From the NCBI GenBank assembly GCA_005878995.1, contig VBME01000189.1, positions 1 to 6,609 on the forward strand: a stretch of DNA of 6,609 nt, written 5' to 3'. The position numbers were made by a program, and so were the translations under genes. The DNA is from Methanobacteriota archaeon. GTDB lineage: Archaea; Thermoplasmatota; Thermoplasmata; RBG-16-68-12. Shown in pieces: positions 1 through 6,259 of this stretch (position 1 is the first letter of the stretch; each line of letters starts with the position of its first letter). Under the pieces are notes generated by a model. The model made no database searches and was not told where the DNA came from. It saw only the letters and a program-made list of their open reading frames with translations.

Positions 1-17
1 CTCGGGAAGGATTCATC

Positions 18-275
18 GTGACCTGGGACGTGGACAGCCGAGACGCTGCCCAGTGCGCGAGGGTTCGTCGTTTCATCTTCGGCTACACGCTCAACGGCGG
101 CGCGAAGCGGTACCGATATCCGGGATTTACAACGCGGGATGGGGTGCGATATCTCGGGCAATCCGTGCTCTTCGTTCCGACGGATCTGCTTTCAGAGCTG
201 CGTCAATTCCTCCGTTCACAAAGAGTCGACCACGTCATCACGACGGCGTGGCTCGGTTCCGTCATGCCCAGTTGA
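18..275 (+). CDS. Small basic conserved-looking protein, function unknown
   Basis: Reads as an 85-residue protein from a GTG start with a purine-rich GGAAGGA stretch (5-11) six bases upstream, a weak Shine-Dalgarno match. The frame stays open to the left edge, so a longer N-terminus cannot be excluded. It is rich in Arg and aromatic residues. It has a probable beta-strand block around residues 29-50 (KRYRYPGF, then GVRYLGQSVLFV), followed by an amphipathic helix (TDLLSELRQFLRSQ) and a final VDHV strand. No signal peptide, membrane helix or metal-binding cluster is seen. It looks like a real compact alpha/beta domain, not a shadow frame, because no competing gene covers it and its composition is protein-like. 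I do not recognise the family. Its codons are more mixed and less GC-biased at third positions than those of the neighbouring genes. The stop codon lies inside the first copy of the 19-bp repeat, so the element contributes the last residues (MPS). Confidence 0.6.
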   Translation: MTWDVDSRDAAQCARVRRFIFGYTLNGGAKRYRYPGFTTRDGVRYLGQSVLFVPTDLLSELRQFLRSQRVDHVITTAWLGSVMPS

Positions 276-283
276 GCATAATC
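265..283 (+). repeat. 19-bp semi-palindromic element, copy 1
   Basis: The sequence is TGCCCAGTTGAGCATAATC. The first 14 bases are an imperfect palindrome (TGCCCA-GT-TGAGCA) and the last five (TAATC) are a conserved asymmetric tail. Including the preceding A, 20 bases are identical to copy 3. The element overlaps the stop codon of the small upstream gene (TGA at 273-275). Confidence 0.85.
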
Positions 284-324
284 TGAATCGAAGCCTCTAC
301 CAATCGAGAATGGAGTCCTCTTTG

Positions 325-343
325 TGCCCAGTTGGGCATAATC
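325..343 (+). repeat. 19-bp semi-palindromic element, copy 2
   Basis: The sequence is TGCCCAGTTGGGCATAATC, differing from copies 1 and 3 only by G for A at position 335. That change makes the inverted repeat perfect (TGCCCA and TGGGCA arms around GT). It starts 60 bases after copy 1 and 51 bases before copy 3. The two-base centre is too short for an RNA loop, so a dimeric DNA-binding site is more natural than a hairpin. Confidence 0.85.
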
Positions 344-375
344 ACCGCTCGGCCAATATTCGAGAGCCGCACATA

Positions 376-394
376 TGCCCAGTTGAGCATAATC
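376..394 (+). repeat. 19-bp semi-palindromic element, copy 3
   Basis: The same sequence as copy 1, in the same orientation. It lies 38 bases before the preferred aminotransferase ATG and ends 7 bases before the T-rich TATA-like stretch. This is where an archaeal activator, or a repressor competing with TFB, could act. Its CATAATC tail (388-394) could itself serve as the TATA-like element, giving a start near 418. Confidence 0.85.
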
Positions 395-401
395 GGTGCG
401 C

Positions 402-411
402 TTTTTCTATG
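402..411 (+). promoter_or_regulatory. Candidate TATA-like box of the aminotransferase gene
   Basis: The T/A-rich run TTTTTCTATG is in otherwise GC-rich DNA. Its centre is about 25 bases before the ATG at 432, the spacing expected for an archaeal leaderless transcript. No Shine-Dalgarno sequence precedes that ATG. The match to a TATA consensus is weak, and the CATAATC of repeat copy 3 is an alternative. Confidence 0.35.
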
Positions 412-431
412 CCTTCGTCTTCCCGGCTCCC

Positions 432-1595
432 ATGGCCCCTTTCGCGAAGCGCGTCCTTTCGATCGAGCCCTCTCCCACGGTCCGCATCAGCGACCTCATC
501 GCGGAGTCCCAGGGGCAGGGGAAGAAGATCCTCTCCCTGGCCATCGGAGAACCGGATTTCCCGACGCCCGCGCACATCGTCGAAGCGGCGAAGAAGGCGC
601 TCGACGACGGCTTCACGAAGTACACTGCCGCTCCCGGAATCCGCGAGTTGCGTGAGGCGATTGCGGAGAAGTCGCAAAAGGAGAACGGGATTCCTGCGAC
701 GCCCGAGAACGTGATCGTCGCGCCGACGAAGCACACGCTCTTCATGACGTTCATGGCCCTCCTCGACTCCGGGGACGAAGCGCTCGTCCCGGATCCCGGC
801 TGGGTCTCCTACGCCCCGATGGTGACCCTCGCGGGCGCGAAGCCCGTACCGATCCGCGCCGCGGACGAAGACGGTTTCGTGCCGTCGACGGAGACCGTTG
901 CGGATGCGATCACCCCGCGGACTCGGCTCATCGTCCTCAACTCGCCGTCGAATCCCGCCGGTTCGGTGTACACACGGGCCCAGATGCGCGGCCTCGCGGA
1001 TCTCGCGGCGGACCACGACCTCACGATCGTGAGCGATGAGATTTACGAGAAGATCCTGTACGACGGCGAGCACGTCTCGCCCGCATCCTTGGAGGGCATG
1101 TTCGATCGCACCGTCACCGTGAACGGCTTCTCGAAGACCTACTCGATGACGGGCTGGCGGCTCGGCTGGCTCGTCGCCCCGACGCCCTTGTATCGGCAAA
1201 TCGTGAAAGTCCAGGAGCACACGATCACGTGCGCGACCGCGTTCGCACAGAAGGCGGGCGTCGCCGCTCTCCGAGGGCCGACCGGTCCACTCAAGACGAT
1301 GGTCGATGAATTTCGGGCGCGGCGGGACGTCGTCCTCCGAGAGCTCAAGAAGATCGACCGAGTCTCGACGGATCGCCCGAGCGGCGCCTTCTACGTCTTC
1401 CCGCGCGTGAACGTCGGACTCGACAGCGCGACCCTTGCGGAACGGATCCTCAAAGAGGCGAACGTCGCGGTGACCCCGGGGAGCGCGTTCGGTGAAGCAG
1501 GAGAAGGCCACCTCCGTCTCTCGTATGCCGCCTCCCGCGAGACGATCGTCGAAAGCATCCGCCGAATCGGCGAGGTGCTCAAGAACATCGGATGA
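432..1595 (+). CDS. PLP-dependent aminotransferase, class I/II (aspartate aminotransferase-like)
   Basis: A complete 387-residue fold-type I aminotransferase, normal length for the archaeal/bacterial AspC-like group, which transfers an amino group from an amino acid to a 2-oxo acid in the cytoplasm. Visible landmarks are an N-terminal substrate-loop motif (IGEPDFPTP), the YTAAPGIRELREAIA block, Asn174 in SPSNPAG, Asp202 and Tyr205 in SDEIYE (PLP ring contacts), the Schiff-base Lys235 in NGFSKTYSMTGWRLGW, and Arg362 in GHLRLSYA, which binds the substrate alpha-carboxylate. All catalytic residues are present. The phosphate-binding loop reads APTKHTLF instead of the more usual Gly/Ala-containing version. 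Substrate specificity (Asp, aromatic or branched-chain) cannot be fixed from sequence. ATG at 432 is preferred: the protein then begins at the normal family N-terminus and sits properly behind a TATA-like stretch. A GTG at 396 would add 12 unusual hydrophobic residues. The gene is convergent with the ankyrin gene, with only 34 bases between them and no clear terminator. Confidence 0.95.
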   Translation: MAPFAKRVLSIEPSPTVRISDLIAESQGQGKKILSLAIGEPDFPTPAHIVEAAKKALDDGFTKYTAAPGIRELREAIAEKSQKENGIPATPENVIVAPTKHTLFMTFMALLDSGDEALVPDPGWVSYAPMVTLAGAKPVPIRAADEDGFVPSTETVADAITPRTRLIVLNSPSNPAGSVYTRAQMRGLADLAADHDLTIVSDEIYEKILYDGEHVSPASLEGMFDRTVTVNGFSKTYSMTGWRLGWLVAPTPLYRQIVKVQEHTITCATAFAQKAGVAALRGPTGPLKTMVDEFRARRDVVLRELKKIDRVSTDRPSGAFYVFPRVNVGLDSATLAERILKEANVAVTPGSAFGEAGEGHLRLSYAASRETIVESIRRIGEVLKNIG

Positions 1596-1629
1596 GCCAA
1601 TCGGCCGGGGCGAACGCCAGCGCGCACGC

Positions 1630-2304
1630 CTAGCCCTTCGATCCGCGAGACCGCAGGAGCTCCGCGACCGCGGCGTGGCCTTCTTTGATCGCGTCGTCCG
1701 CGGGCGTGTGGCCTCCATCGCGCACCGCGTTCGGATCGGCGCCATGGTCGAGGAGCATCCGGACGACCTCGAGGTTCCCGTGTTGCGCGGCTTTGTGGAG
1801 CGTCGTGGCGTTCCCCTCGCTCCGCGGATTCGGGTCCGCCCCCGCCGCGAGCAGGATTCGCACGGCCTCCGCGCGGTTCCCCGAGACCGCGGCGTCGACG
1901 GCCGTGTTCGCGAACCGGCTCGGCAGCTTGAGGTTCACGTCCGCCCCGTGCTCGAGGAGGACCTTGATCGCCTCCGGGTGTCCGAAGAACGCGGCGAGCC
2001 CGAGCGGGGTGAAGCCCTCCTCCTTGTTCGGCTCGTTGACCCGCACTCGGGATTGTCCCAGGATCGTCTTGAGCCGCCGCTCGTTCCCGACCGTCGCGGC
2101 CTCGTAGAGGTTCAACGCATCCTCCGGCGTACGGTCGAGCAACGTCTTGACCGCGTCCGCCGCGTCGTAATACATCGCCGTCAGCACGAGCGTGCCGTTC
2201 GGGGTGTGCATCCGAAGGAGCGAGGGATTACGGTCCAGGATCGAGGCCAGCTTCGTCGCATCGTTCTTCTGGGCGGCCTTGAGCAGGTCGTCTTCGTCCC
2301 CCAT
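1630..2304 (-). CDS. Ankyrin-repeat protein
   Basis: A 224-residue soluble protein built almost wholly of about seven ankyrin repeats. The clearest are residues 97-124 (GFTPLGLAAFFGHPEAIKVL, then LEHGADVN), 165-192 (TTLHKAAQHGNLEVVRMLL, then DHGADPN) and 198-221. The repeats at about 4-30, 36-60, 65-92 and 130-159 are more diverged. No signal peptide, membrane helix or catalytic domain is present, so the likely role is protein-protein binding; the partner is unknown. The ATG at 2304 is well supported by GGAGG seven bases upstream. The gene lies 52 bases downstream of the Ig-like membrane protein on the same strand, with no obvious promoter between them, so co-transcription is plausible. Ankyrin proteins are uncommon in archaea but are known from many metagenomic lineages. 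Confidence 0.93.
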   Translation of the reverse strand: MGDEDDLLKAAQKNDATKLASILDRNPSLLRMHTPNGTLVLTAMYYDAADAVKTLLDRTPEDALNLYEAATVGNERRLKTILGQSRVRVNEPNKEEGFTPLGLAAFFGHPEAIKVLLEHGADVNLKLPSRFANTAVDAAVSGNRAEAVRILLAAGADPNPRSEGNATTLHKAAQHGNLEVVRMLLDHGADPNAVRDGGHTPADDAIKEGHAAVAELLRSRGSKG

Positions 2305-2311
2305 CGCAGCG

Positions 2312-2316
2312 CCTCC
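2312..2316 (-). promoter_or_regulatory. Shine-Dalgarno site of the ankyrin gene
   Basis: On the minus strand this reads GGAGG, seven bases before the ATG at 2304. It is the best ribosome-binding site in the window and fixes that start. GGAG also forms part of a possible 5-bp stem (CTCCG-CTC-CGGAG, 2313-2325) that could mask the site, though such a short stem is easily a chance event at this GC content. Confidence 0.7.
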
Positions 2317-2356
2317 GGAGCGGAGTCGGTCCCGGGGCTAAGAAGGTTGCGACGGG

Positions 2357-3634
2357 TCACGTGACGACTTGCGTCTCCCCGCACGAGGGGCACATGACCT
2401 CGATCGGGCGACGGCTCGTCGTGAGGTCGATCGGCTTTCCGCACCGCCGGCAGTTGACGGACATCGGCGTGGCGGCGGGCGCATGCGTCGCTCCCTCGGG
2501 AGGCGGCGGGGGCGTTCCCCGATGGAGGAATCGGAAGCCGCCGCCGGTGCGCCGCCAGAGCCCGACGACCCCGACGAGCACCAGCAGGAAGAGGAGCCCG
2601 AGGACGATCGCGTAGACCGGCGCACCTCCGACGTCCGTGGACCAGAACCCGACCCCGCCCGCCGCCATCGGGACCGACTGGATCGCCGTCGCACCCGTGC
2701 TCGCTTCGCTCGCGAACAGGACGATGCCGCCCCCACCGGTGCCGCCCGGGAGGGTGAGGGTGAAGTCCGCCGCCGGGGCGGTCGTGATTGCGGTCGCGGT
2801 CACCGCGCCGATCGTCAGGCTCCAGCGGAACTGACTGGGCCACGACGCGGGTCCGCGCGCGGTCAGCGCGAGGCGCGCGTGGATCACCTCGCCCGGCACA
2901 TACGAAGGCTTGTCGAACGTCACGCCGAGCACGAACCCGCTCGCCTGGGCGATCGTGGCCAGCGCCTGCGTGCTGTTCCCGCGGTCCGTCGCCGTCACGC
3001 GGAACAGGTAGAACCGACTCGACGGGTTCGGCGTTGTGAAGGAGAAGAACGTGTAGTTGGTGGCGCCGGAGAAGACGACCGTCGCCGCCGAATCGTCGAC
3101 CTCGTAGGTGTAGGTCGGCCTCGTGATCACGTGGGACGCCACGCTGTAATACGCCGAAATCGTGTCGCCCGGATTGTAGTCGCCGCGGTCGAGGCTGAGC
3201 GCCATGTACGCGGGCGCAACCGCCGCGCTCTGGACCGGGCTGCCGACGACGAGGCCTTGCCCATCGTTCACCGTGACGTCGAACCGGAGGGTGCCCGTGT
3301 AGGACAGCGCGATCGGGTACAGGAACGTCGCGGGCCCGTTCGCGGTCTGGTTCAGCAACCGGAAGAAGAAGTCGCGGACGCGCCAGGTGTACGTGTAGTT
3401 CGCCGGCGCCGGCGTGCGGTACACGATCGCGGTCGCGCTCGCGGTGTCTCCGCTCAGGTACGACGATTTGTCGAGGACCACGGTCACCGTCATCGCGGCC
3501 GCGGGCTCGATCGGGCGCGGCGCCGCTCTCGCCGTCGAGGCGACCGACACAGCGACCGCGAGGAAGGCAATCACAAACACGAGGCCGAGGGCTTGGGCCC
3601 TCCAGCGGCGGGCAAATGACATGCGACGTCCCAT
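2357..3634 (-). CDS. Membrane-anchored protein with three Ig-like (MG2-like) repeats and a C-terminal zinc ribbon
   Basis: From the ATG at 3634 this is a 425-residue protein. Residues 1-15 are basic (RR, ARRWR) and 16-36 form a hydrophobic signal segment ending in an AxA-type region. Three related extracellular beta-sandwich repeats follow at about 47-135, 142-230 and 234-320. Each opens with the pattern hxhDxxxYxxGD/E (LDKSSYLSGD, LDRGDYNPGD, FDKPSYVPGE), which resembles the start of MG2/Ig-like domains. Next come a glycine-rich stretch, one transmembrane helix (about 339-360) followed by RR, a Pro-rich linker, and a cytoplasmic zinc ribbon with Cys395, Cys398, Cys415 and Cys418. The topology is therefore outside Ig domains, inside zinc finger. 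A surface adhesion, sensing or envelope role is plausible but unproven. The frame also allows ATG at 3673 (13 more residues) or 3622. I prefer 3634 because the TTAAGTA box at 3685-3691 predicts transcription starting near 3661, downstream of 3673. The gene follows the STAND gene on the same strand. Confidence 0.85.
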   Translation of the reverse strand: MGRRMSFARRWRAQALGLVFVIAFLAVAVSVASTARAAPRPIEPAAAMTVTVVLDKSSYLSGDTASATAIVYRTPAPANYTYTWRVRDFFFRLLNQTANGPATFLYPIALSYTGTLRFDVTVNDGQGLVVGSPVQSAAVAPAYMALSLDRGDYNPGDTISAYYSVASHVITRPTYTYEVDDSAATVVFSGATNYTFFSFTTPNPSSRFYLFRVTATDRGNSTQALATIAQASGFVLGVTFDKPSYVPGEVIHARLALTARGPASWPSQFRWSLTIGAVTATAITTAPAADFTLTLPGGTGGGGIVLFASEASTGATAIQSVPMAAGGVGFWSTDVGGAPVYAIVLGLLFLLVLVGVVGLWRRTGGGFRFLHRGTPPPPPEGATHAPAATPMSVNCRRCGKPIDLTTSRRPIEVMCPSCGETQVVT

Positions 3635-3640
3635 CCCGGA

Positions 3641-3663
3641 GTCCGCGGGAAAGTCCCGCGGAC
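3641..3663. repeat. Perfect 10-bp inverted repeat between promoter and start of the Ig-like gene
   Basis: Arms GTCCGCGGGA and TCCCGCGGAC flank the 3-base spacer AAG. The element starts 7 bases upstream of the preferred ATG (3634) and reaches the transcription start predicted from the TTAAGTA box. It could be a dimeric repressor operator at the start site or a strong GC hairpin in a short leader. There is no following T-run, so it is not a convincing terminator for the upstream STAND gene. If translation began at 3673 it would be coding. Confidence 0.7.
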
Positions 3664-3684
3664 GGCGCCGCATCGTGTCTGACC

Positions 3685-3691
3685 TACTTAA
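3685..3691 (-). promoter_or_regulatory. Candidate TATA-like box of the Ig-like membrane protein gene
   Basis: On the minus strand this reads TTAAGTA and overlaps the TAA stop of the STAND gene. The identical heptamer lies upstream of the STAND gene itself (6232-6238), which strengthens both as core promoter elements. Its centre predicts transcription starting near 3661, about 27 bases before the ATG at 3634. Confidence 0.45.
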
Positions 3692-6192
3692 TCATTTGGT
3701 CGGCTATCTGTCCGACTTCCTCCGGGAACGGACTGCGTCGGACTCCCGGCGTGGAGGCGTGCGAACAAGTCATCCGCGCGAGCCTTCCACGGAGCCGCGT
3801 CCGCGCCGCGGCCTTGCGCTTCGTACAGTTGCGCGAGGTCCTGGTAGCGGCTCGCCAGGGAATACGGATTGTCGAGCCGCGCGATGAGCTCGACGGATCC
3901 GAGCAGGTTTTGCTCCGCCTTCGCCCAGTCGCCGCGCTTCGCGAAGACGAGGCCGAGGTTCGCTTGGGCGGTCGACACGGCGACCGGATCGCCGATCGTC
4001 TGCGCGAGGCGAAGCGCGCGTTCGGCGCTCGTCGCCGCGGCCTCGACTGCCTCGAGGCGCAGGAAATTCTCGACCGCATTCGCAAGGGCGATTGAGGCGA
4101 ACCGCACGTCCCCCGCACCCAACGCGATTTCCGCGGACCGCTCGAACGCGACGGCGGCCTGGTGGGGCTCGCCTTCCCGGCTTAGGACAATGCCGAGGTT
4201 GATCTGGATCGCGGCGTCGTCACGCGTCCGGTGGCGGGACATCGCCGCGGCTTCGGTCAACCGGGCCTTCGCCCGAGGAATGTCGCCTTGTGCAATGAGC
4301 GCGGCGCCGAGGTCGACCAGGGCGCGAATCTTTTCCCGAGAGCCATCCTCGAGGATCGTCGCCGCACGCTCGAGATGCCCGATGGCGGCGCTCATGTCCC
4401 CGAGGCGGCGCTCGACCGCACCGAGAGCGCGAAGCGCCTCCCCCTCCGCGGTCCGGTCGGAGAGCGCGGCGGCTTCTTGGACCGCCTCCCCCAGCATCGT
4501 TCTCGAGTCCGCGTACGAGCCGAGCCGGTTCGCGATGCGGCCGAGTCGGATGCGGGCCCGGAGCCGTTCCGACGGCGCGCCGCCCGCGACGATCCGCTCG
4601 AGCACGGCGCGGGCCTCCGTGAACTTGCCCAGGAACATCTCGGCCTCCGCCAGGAGCTCCTCGAGCCGGGGGTCCCGCGGCACGCGGAGCAACGCGGCCT
4701 CCAGGTCGCCCGCGTGTGCGCTCTCCGCGAATCCCGGGCCGATCTCGATCAGGCGGCTCGCGGCCCCCTCCAGGTCGCCCGCCTCGATCCGATGGTGCGT
4801 TTCCTCCAGGCCGTCTCCCCGGTCCGCCCAATAGGCTGCGGCGCGCGCGTGGGCGGCACGCCTCTGCGTGTCCGGCATCCGGCGGAGGAAGAACTCCTTG
4901 ACCAGATCGTGGACGAGGTAGCCTTCCACGCGGTGGTCCAGGAGCGCCCGCCGACCGAGTCGACGGAGCTGGGACACGGTCGCACCGAACACCTCGGGCG
5001 ATCGTGCGGGGCGCCGGAAGACCGCGAACGTCCGGAGGAGACTTTCCGCTTCGTCGTCGAGGCCTTCCAGGACCGTCTCCAGCACGTATCGTTCCGTCTC
5101 CACCGCCCCGGCGTCGAGCCCGCTCGCGGCGAACATCTCCAGCGCGAGCGGGTGGCCTCCGGTCGCCGCGATGACCTGACGCGTTTCCCCTGGAGCGAGG
5201 GCGGCCCCGCGGGATGTGAGGAGTGCCGCCGCGGACCCATCGTCGAGGCCATGGAGCCGGACCTCGAGGACCCGTCCCCGCGCGAGGTCGGGCCGTTCGA
5301 AGAACGTCGGCTGGGTGCGGCTCGCGACGAGGATCTTCGCGTCCGGGGGACGTTCGACGAGGGCGCGCAGGATCGCGTCGGCGGGCGGGCAGGCGTGGAG
5401 GTCGTCGAGGACGAGGGCGAACCCCGCGAGGTCCTCGCGTAAGACCGCGATCGCTTCCACCGGGTCGTACGCGGGACGGGTGATCGCCGCCTTCAGTCGA
5501 CGCCGGCCTTGGCGGGCCAGGAAGTCCGCGAAGGAACTCAGGAGGCCGTGGGCATCGTCGTGGGCGTAGAGCCGACGGACGAGCGTCGGCCGTCCGGCCT
5601 GCGGGAAGATGTGCGACACGAGCGCGGACTTCCCGATCCCCGCGACGCCGATGACGACCGCGACCGCGTTCGAGTCGGAGGCGAGCCACTCCGTCAGGAT
5701 TCGAACTTGTTCGGTCCGGCCGAAGAACGGATGGCTGGGGACCGCGGCTCCCGGCCGCGGCGCGGGCCGCGGGAGCTCAACGACCTCCGCCGCGAGGACC
5801 CGCTGGACGGCCTCCGCCTCCCGTAACCCGGCGCGCCGGAGCACCTCGATCGCCTCCGCCCCCGGCACAATCCGTCGTCCGTCGGCGCCCGACAGCTCCA
5901 CGGTCCGGGTCCGCGCGTGGTCCCGCATCCGTCGGGAGACCTCCTGTCCCGCCGGGGTGAGTTCGTACACCTTCCGCCGGGAGCGCGCGTTCGTGACGTG
6001 GGCCATTCGCTCGCCGACCTTCCCCGTCGATTTCAGGCGCTTCAATTCGAGCGCGACGTGGGCGCGGCTCAGCGCCAGGGCGGCCGCAATCCCATCTTGG
6101 GTCATCTCGACGGGGCACTCGTAGGCGTCCGCGTGCCGCAGAAATCCCGAGAGGTGGACGAGAATCCGCTCTCCCACGGTGACGCTGGGCAA
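3688..6192 (-). CDS. Winged-helix / STAND (NB-ARC-like) ATPase / TPR regulator
   Basis: An 834-residue multidomain cytoplasmic protein. Residues 1-90 form a MarR-like winged helix, with a helix-turn-helix around 31-56 (QDGIAAALALSRAHVALELK), a basic wing at 60-77, and the ELTPAGQEV ending common in such domains. Residues 155-440 are a STAND-class P-loop ATPase: FFGRTEQ entry motif, Walker A GVAGIGKS (182-189, Lys188), Walker B LVLDDLH (260-266, Asp263 and Asp264), sensor-1-like Arg292 in VASRTQ, GGHPLA (345-350) and a HD pair (428-429) in YLVHDLVKEFF recalling the NB-ARC MHD motif. From about 505 to 815 there are roughly eight TPR repeats. Such proteins usually stay off until the repeat domain binds a ligand, then oligomerise or activate their effector, here the DNA-binding domain. 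The regulated genes are unknown; the adjacent membrane protein gene is one candidate. The start is TTG, with GGAGG four bases upstream; a GTG at 6177 is an alternative. The ending GGSRTDSRPND looks disordered. Autoregulation is possible but not shown. Confidence 0.93.
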   Translation of the reverse strand: MPSVTVGERILVHLSGFLRHADAYECPVEMTQDGIAAALALSRAHVALELKRLKSTGKVGERMAHVTNARSRRKVYELTPAGQEVSRRMRDHARTRTVELSGADGRRIVPGAEAIEVLRRAGLREAEAVQRVLAAEVVELPRPAPRPGAAVPSHPFFGRTEQVRILTEWLASDSNAVAVVIGVAGIGKSALVSHIFPQAGRPTLVRRLYAHDDAHGLLSSFADFLARQGRRRLKAAITRPAYDPVEAIAVLREDLAGFALVLDDLHACPPADAILRALVERPPDAKILVASRTQPTFFERPDLARGRVLEVRLHGLDDGSAAALLTSRGAALAPGETRQVIAATGGHPLALEMFAASGLDAGAVETERYVLETVLEGLDDEAESLLRTFAVFRRPARSPEVFGATVSQLRRLGRRALLDHRVEGYLVHDLVKEFFLRRMPDTQRRAAHARAAAYWADRGDGLEETHHRIEAGDLEGAASRLIEIGPGFAESAHAGDLEAALLRVPRDPRLEELLAEAEMFLGKFTEARAVLERIVAGGAPSERLRARIRLGRIANRLGSYADSRTMLGEAVQEAAALSDRTAEGEALRALGAVERRLGDMSAAIGHLERAATILEDGSREKIRALVDLGAALIAQGDIPRAKARLTEAAAMSRHRTRDDAAIQINLGIVLSREGEPHQAAVAFERSAEIALGAGDVRFASIALANAVENFLRLEAVEAAATSAERALRLAQTIGDPVAVSTAQANLGLVFAKRGDWAKAEQNLLGSVELIARLDNPYSLASRYQDLAQLYEAQGRGADAAPWKARADDLFARLHAGSPTQSVPGGSRTDSRPND

Positions 6193-6196
6193 GATC

Positions 6197-6201
6197 CCTC
6201 C
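6197..6201 (-). promoter_or_regulatory. Shine-Dalgarno site deciding the TTG start of the STAND gene
   Basis: The minus strand reads GGAGG then GATC then TTG, which places translation at the rare TTG codon (6192). A second GGAGG lies a little further upstream (6205-6209) at a less suitable distance. The predicted transcription start near 6208 would leave a leader of about 16 bases containing the nearer site. Confidence 0.5.
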
Positions 6202-6231
6202 GCCCCTCCGGCCCCGGTATCGAGCGGACGT

Positions 6232-6238
6232 TACTTAA
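6232..6238 (-). promoter_or_regulatory. Candidate TATA-like box of the STAND regulator gene
   Basis: TTAAGTA on the minus strand, in a short A/T-rich island within the 67-base gap after the HAD gene. The same heptamer precedes the Ig-like gene. Spacing predicts transcription starting near 6208, just ahead of the ribosome-binding site. Confidence 0.5.
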
Positions 6239-6259
6239 CGATGCGGTCCGCGGCGTCGG

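Noticed and set aside
47..54. Possible fourth repeat copy (TGCCCAGT)
   Set aside because: Only the first 8 of 19 bases match and the palindrome and tail are absent; it is likely chance inside coding sequence.
265..394. Short CRISPR array
   Set aside because: The 19-bp unit is shorter than usual CRISPR repeats, the intervals differ (41 and 32 bases), the first copy overlaps a coding end, and no cas gene is visible.
1596..1629. Terminator between the convergent aminotransferase and ankyrin genes
   Set aside because: Only a tiny GCC/GGC stem and no T-run on either strand; no terminator can be supported.
342..1745. 467-codon open frame on the minus strand opposite the aminotransferase
   Set aside because: It is antisense to a clear catalytic enzyme and very rich in Arg/Asp/Glu, typical of shadow frames in high-GC DNA. 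No domain is recognisable.
2356..2365. Perfect 10-bp palindrome GTCACGTGAC overlapping the Ig-like gene stop codon
   Set aside because: It is short, with no second copy seen and no positional logic (it is at a 3' end, not a promoter).
2369..3619. 416-codon plus-strand open frame opposite the Ig-like membrane protein
   Set aside because: Low-complexity Arg/Glu/Asp-rich translation without folds. The minus-strand frame has a signal peptide, repeats, a transmembrane helix and a zinc ribbon.
4220..5689. Long open frames on both strands (minus 4220-5689, plus 4231-5442) within the STAND gene
   Set aside because: Both are GC-codon-bias shadows with Arg/Pro/Gly-rich composition; the STAND frame has intact motifs across the same region.
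6246..6253. GTCCGCGG near the STAND promoter, matching an arm of the 3641-3663 inverted repeat
   Set aside because: It is a single half-site on the far side of the TATA-like box. The same GC-rich octamer also occurs inside the ankyrin gene near 1697, so it is not specific.
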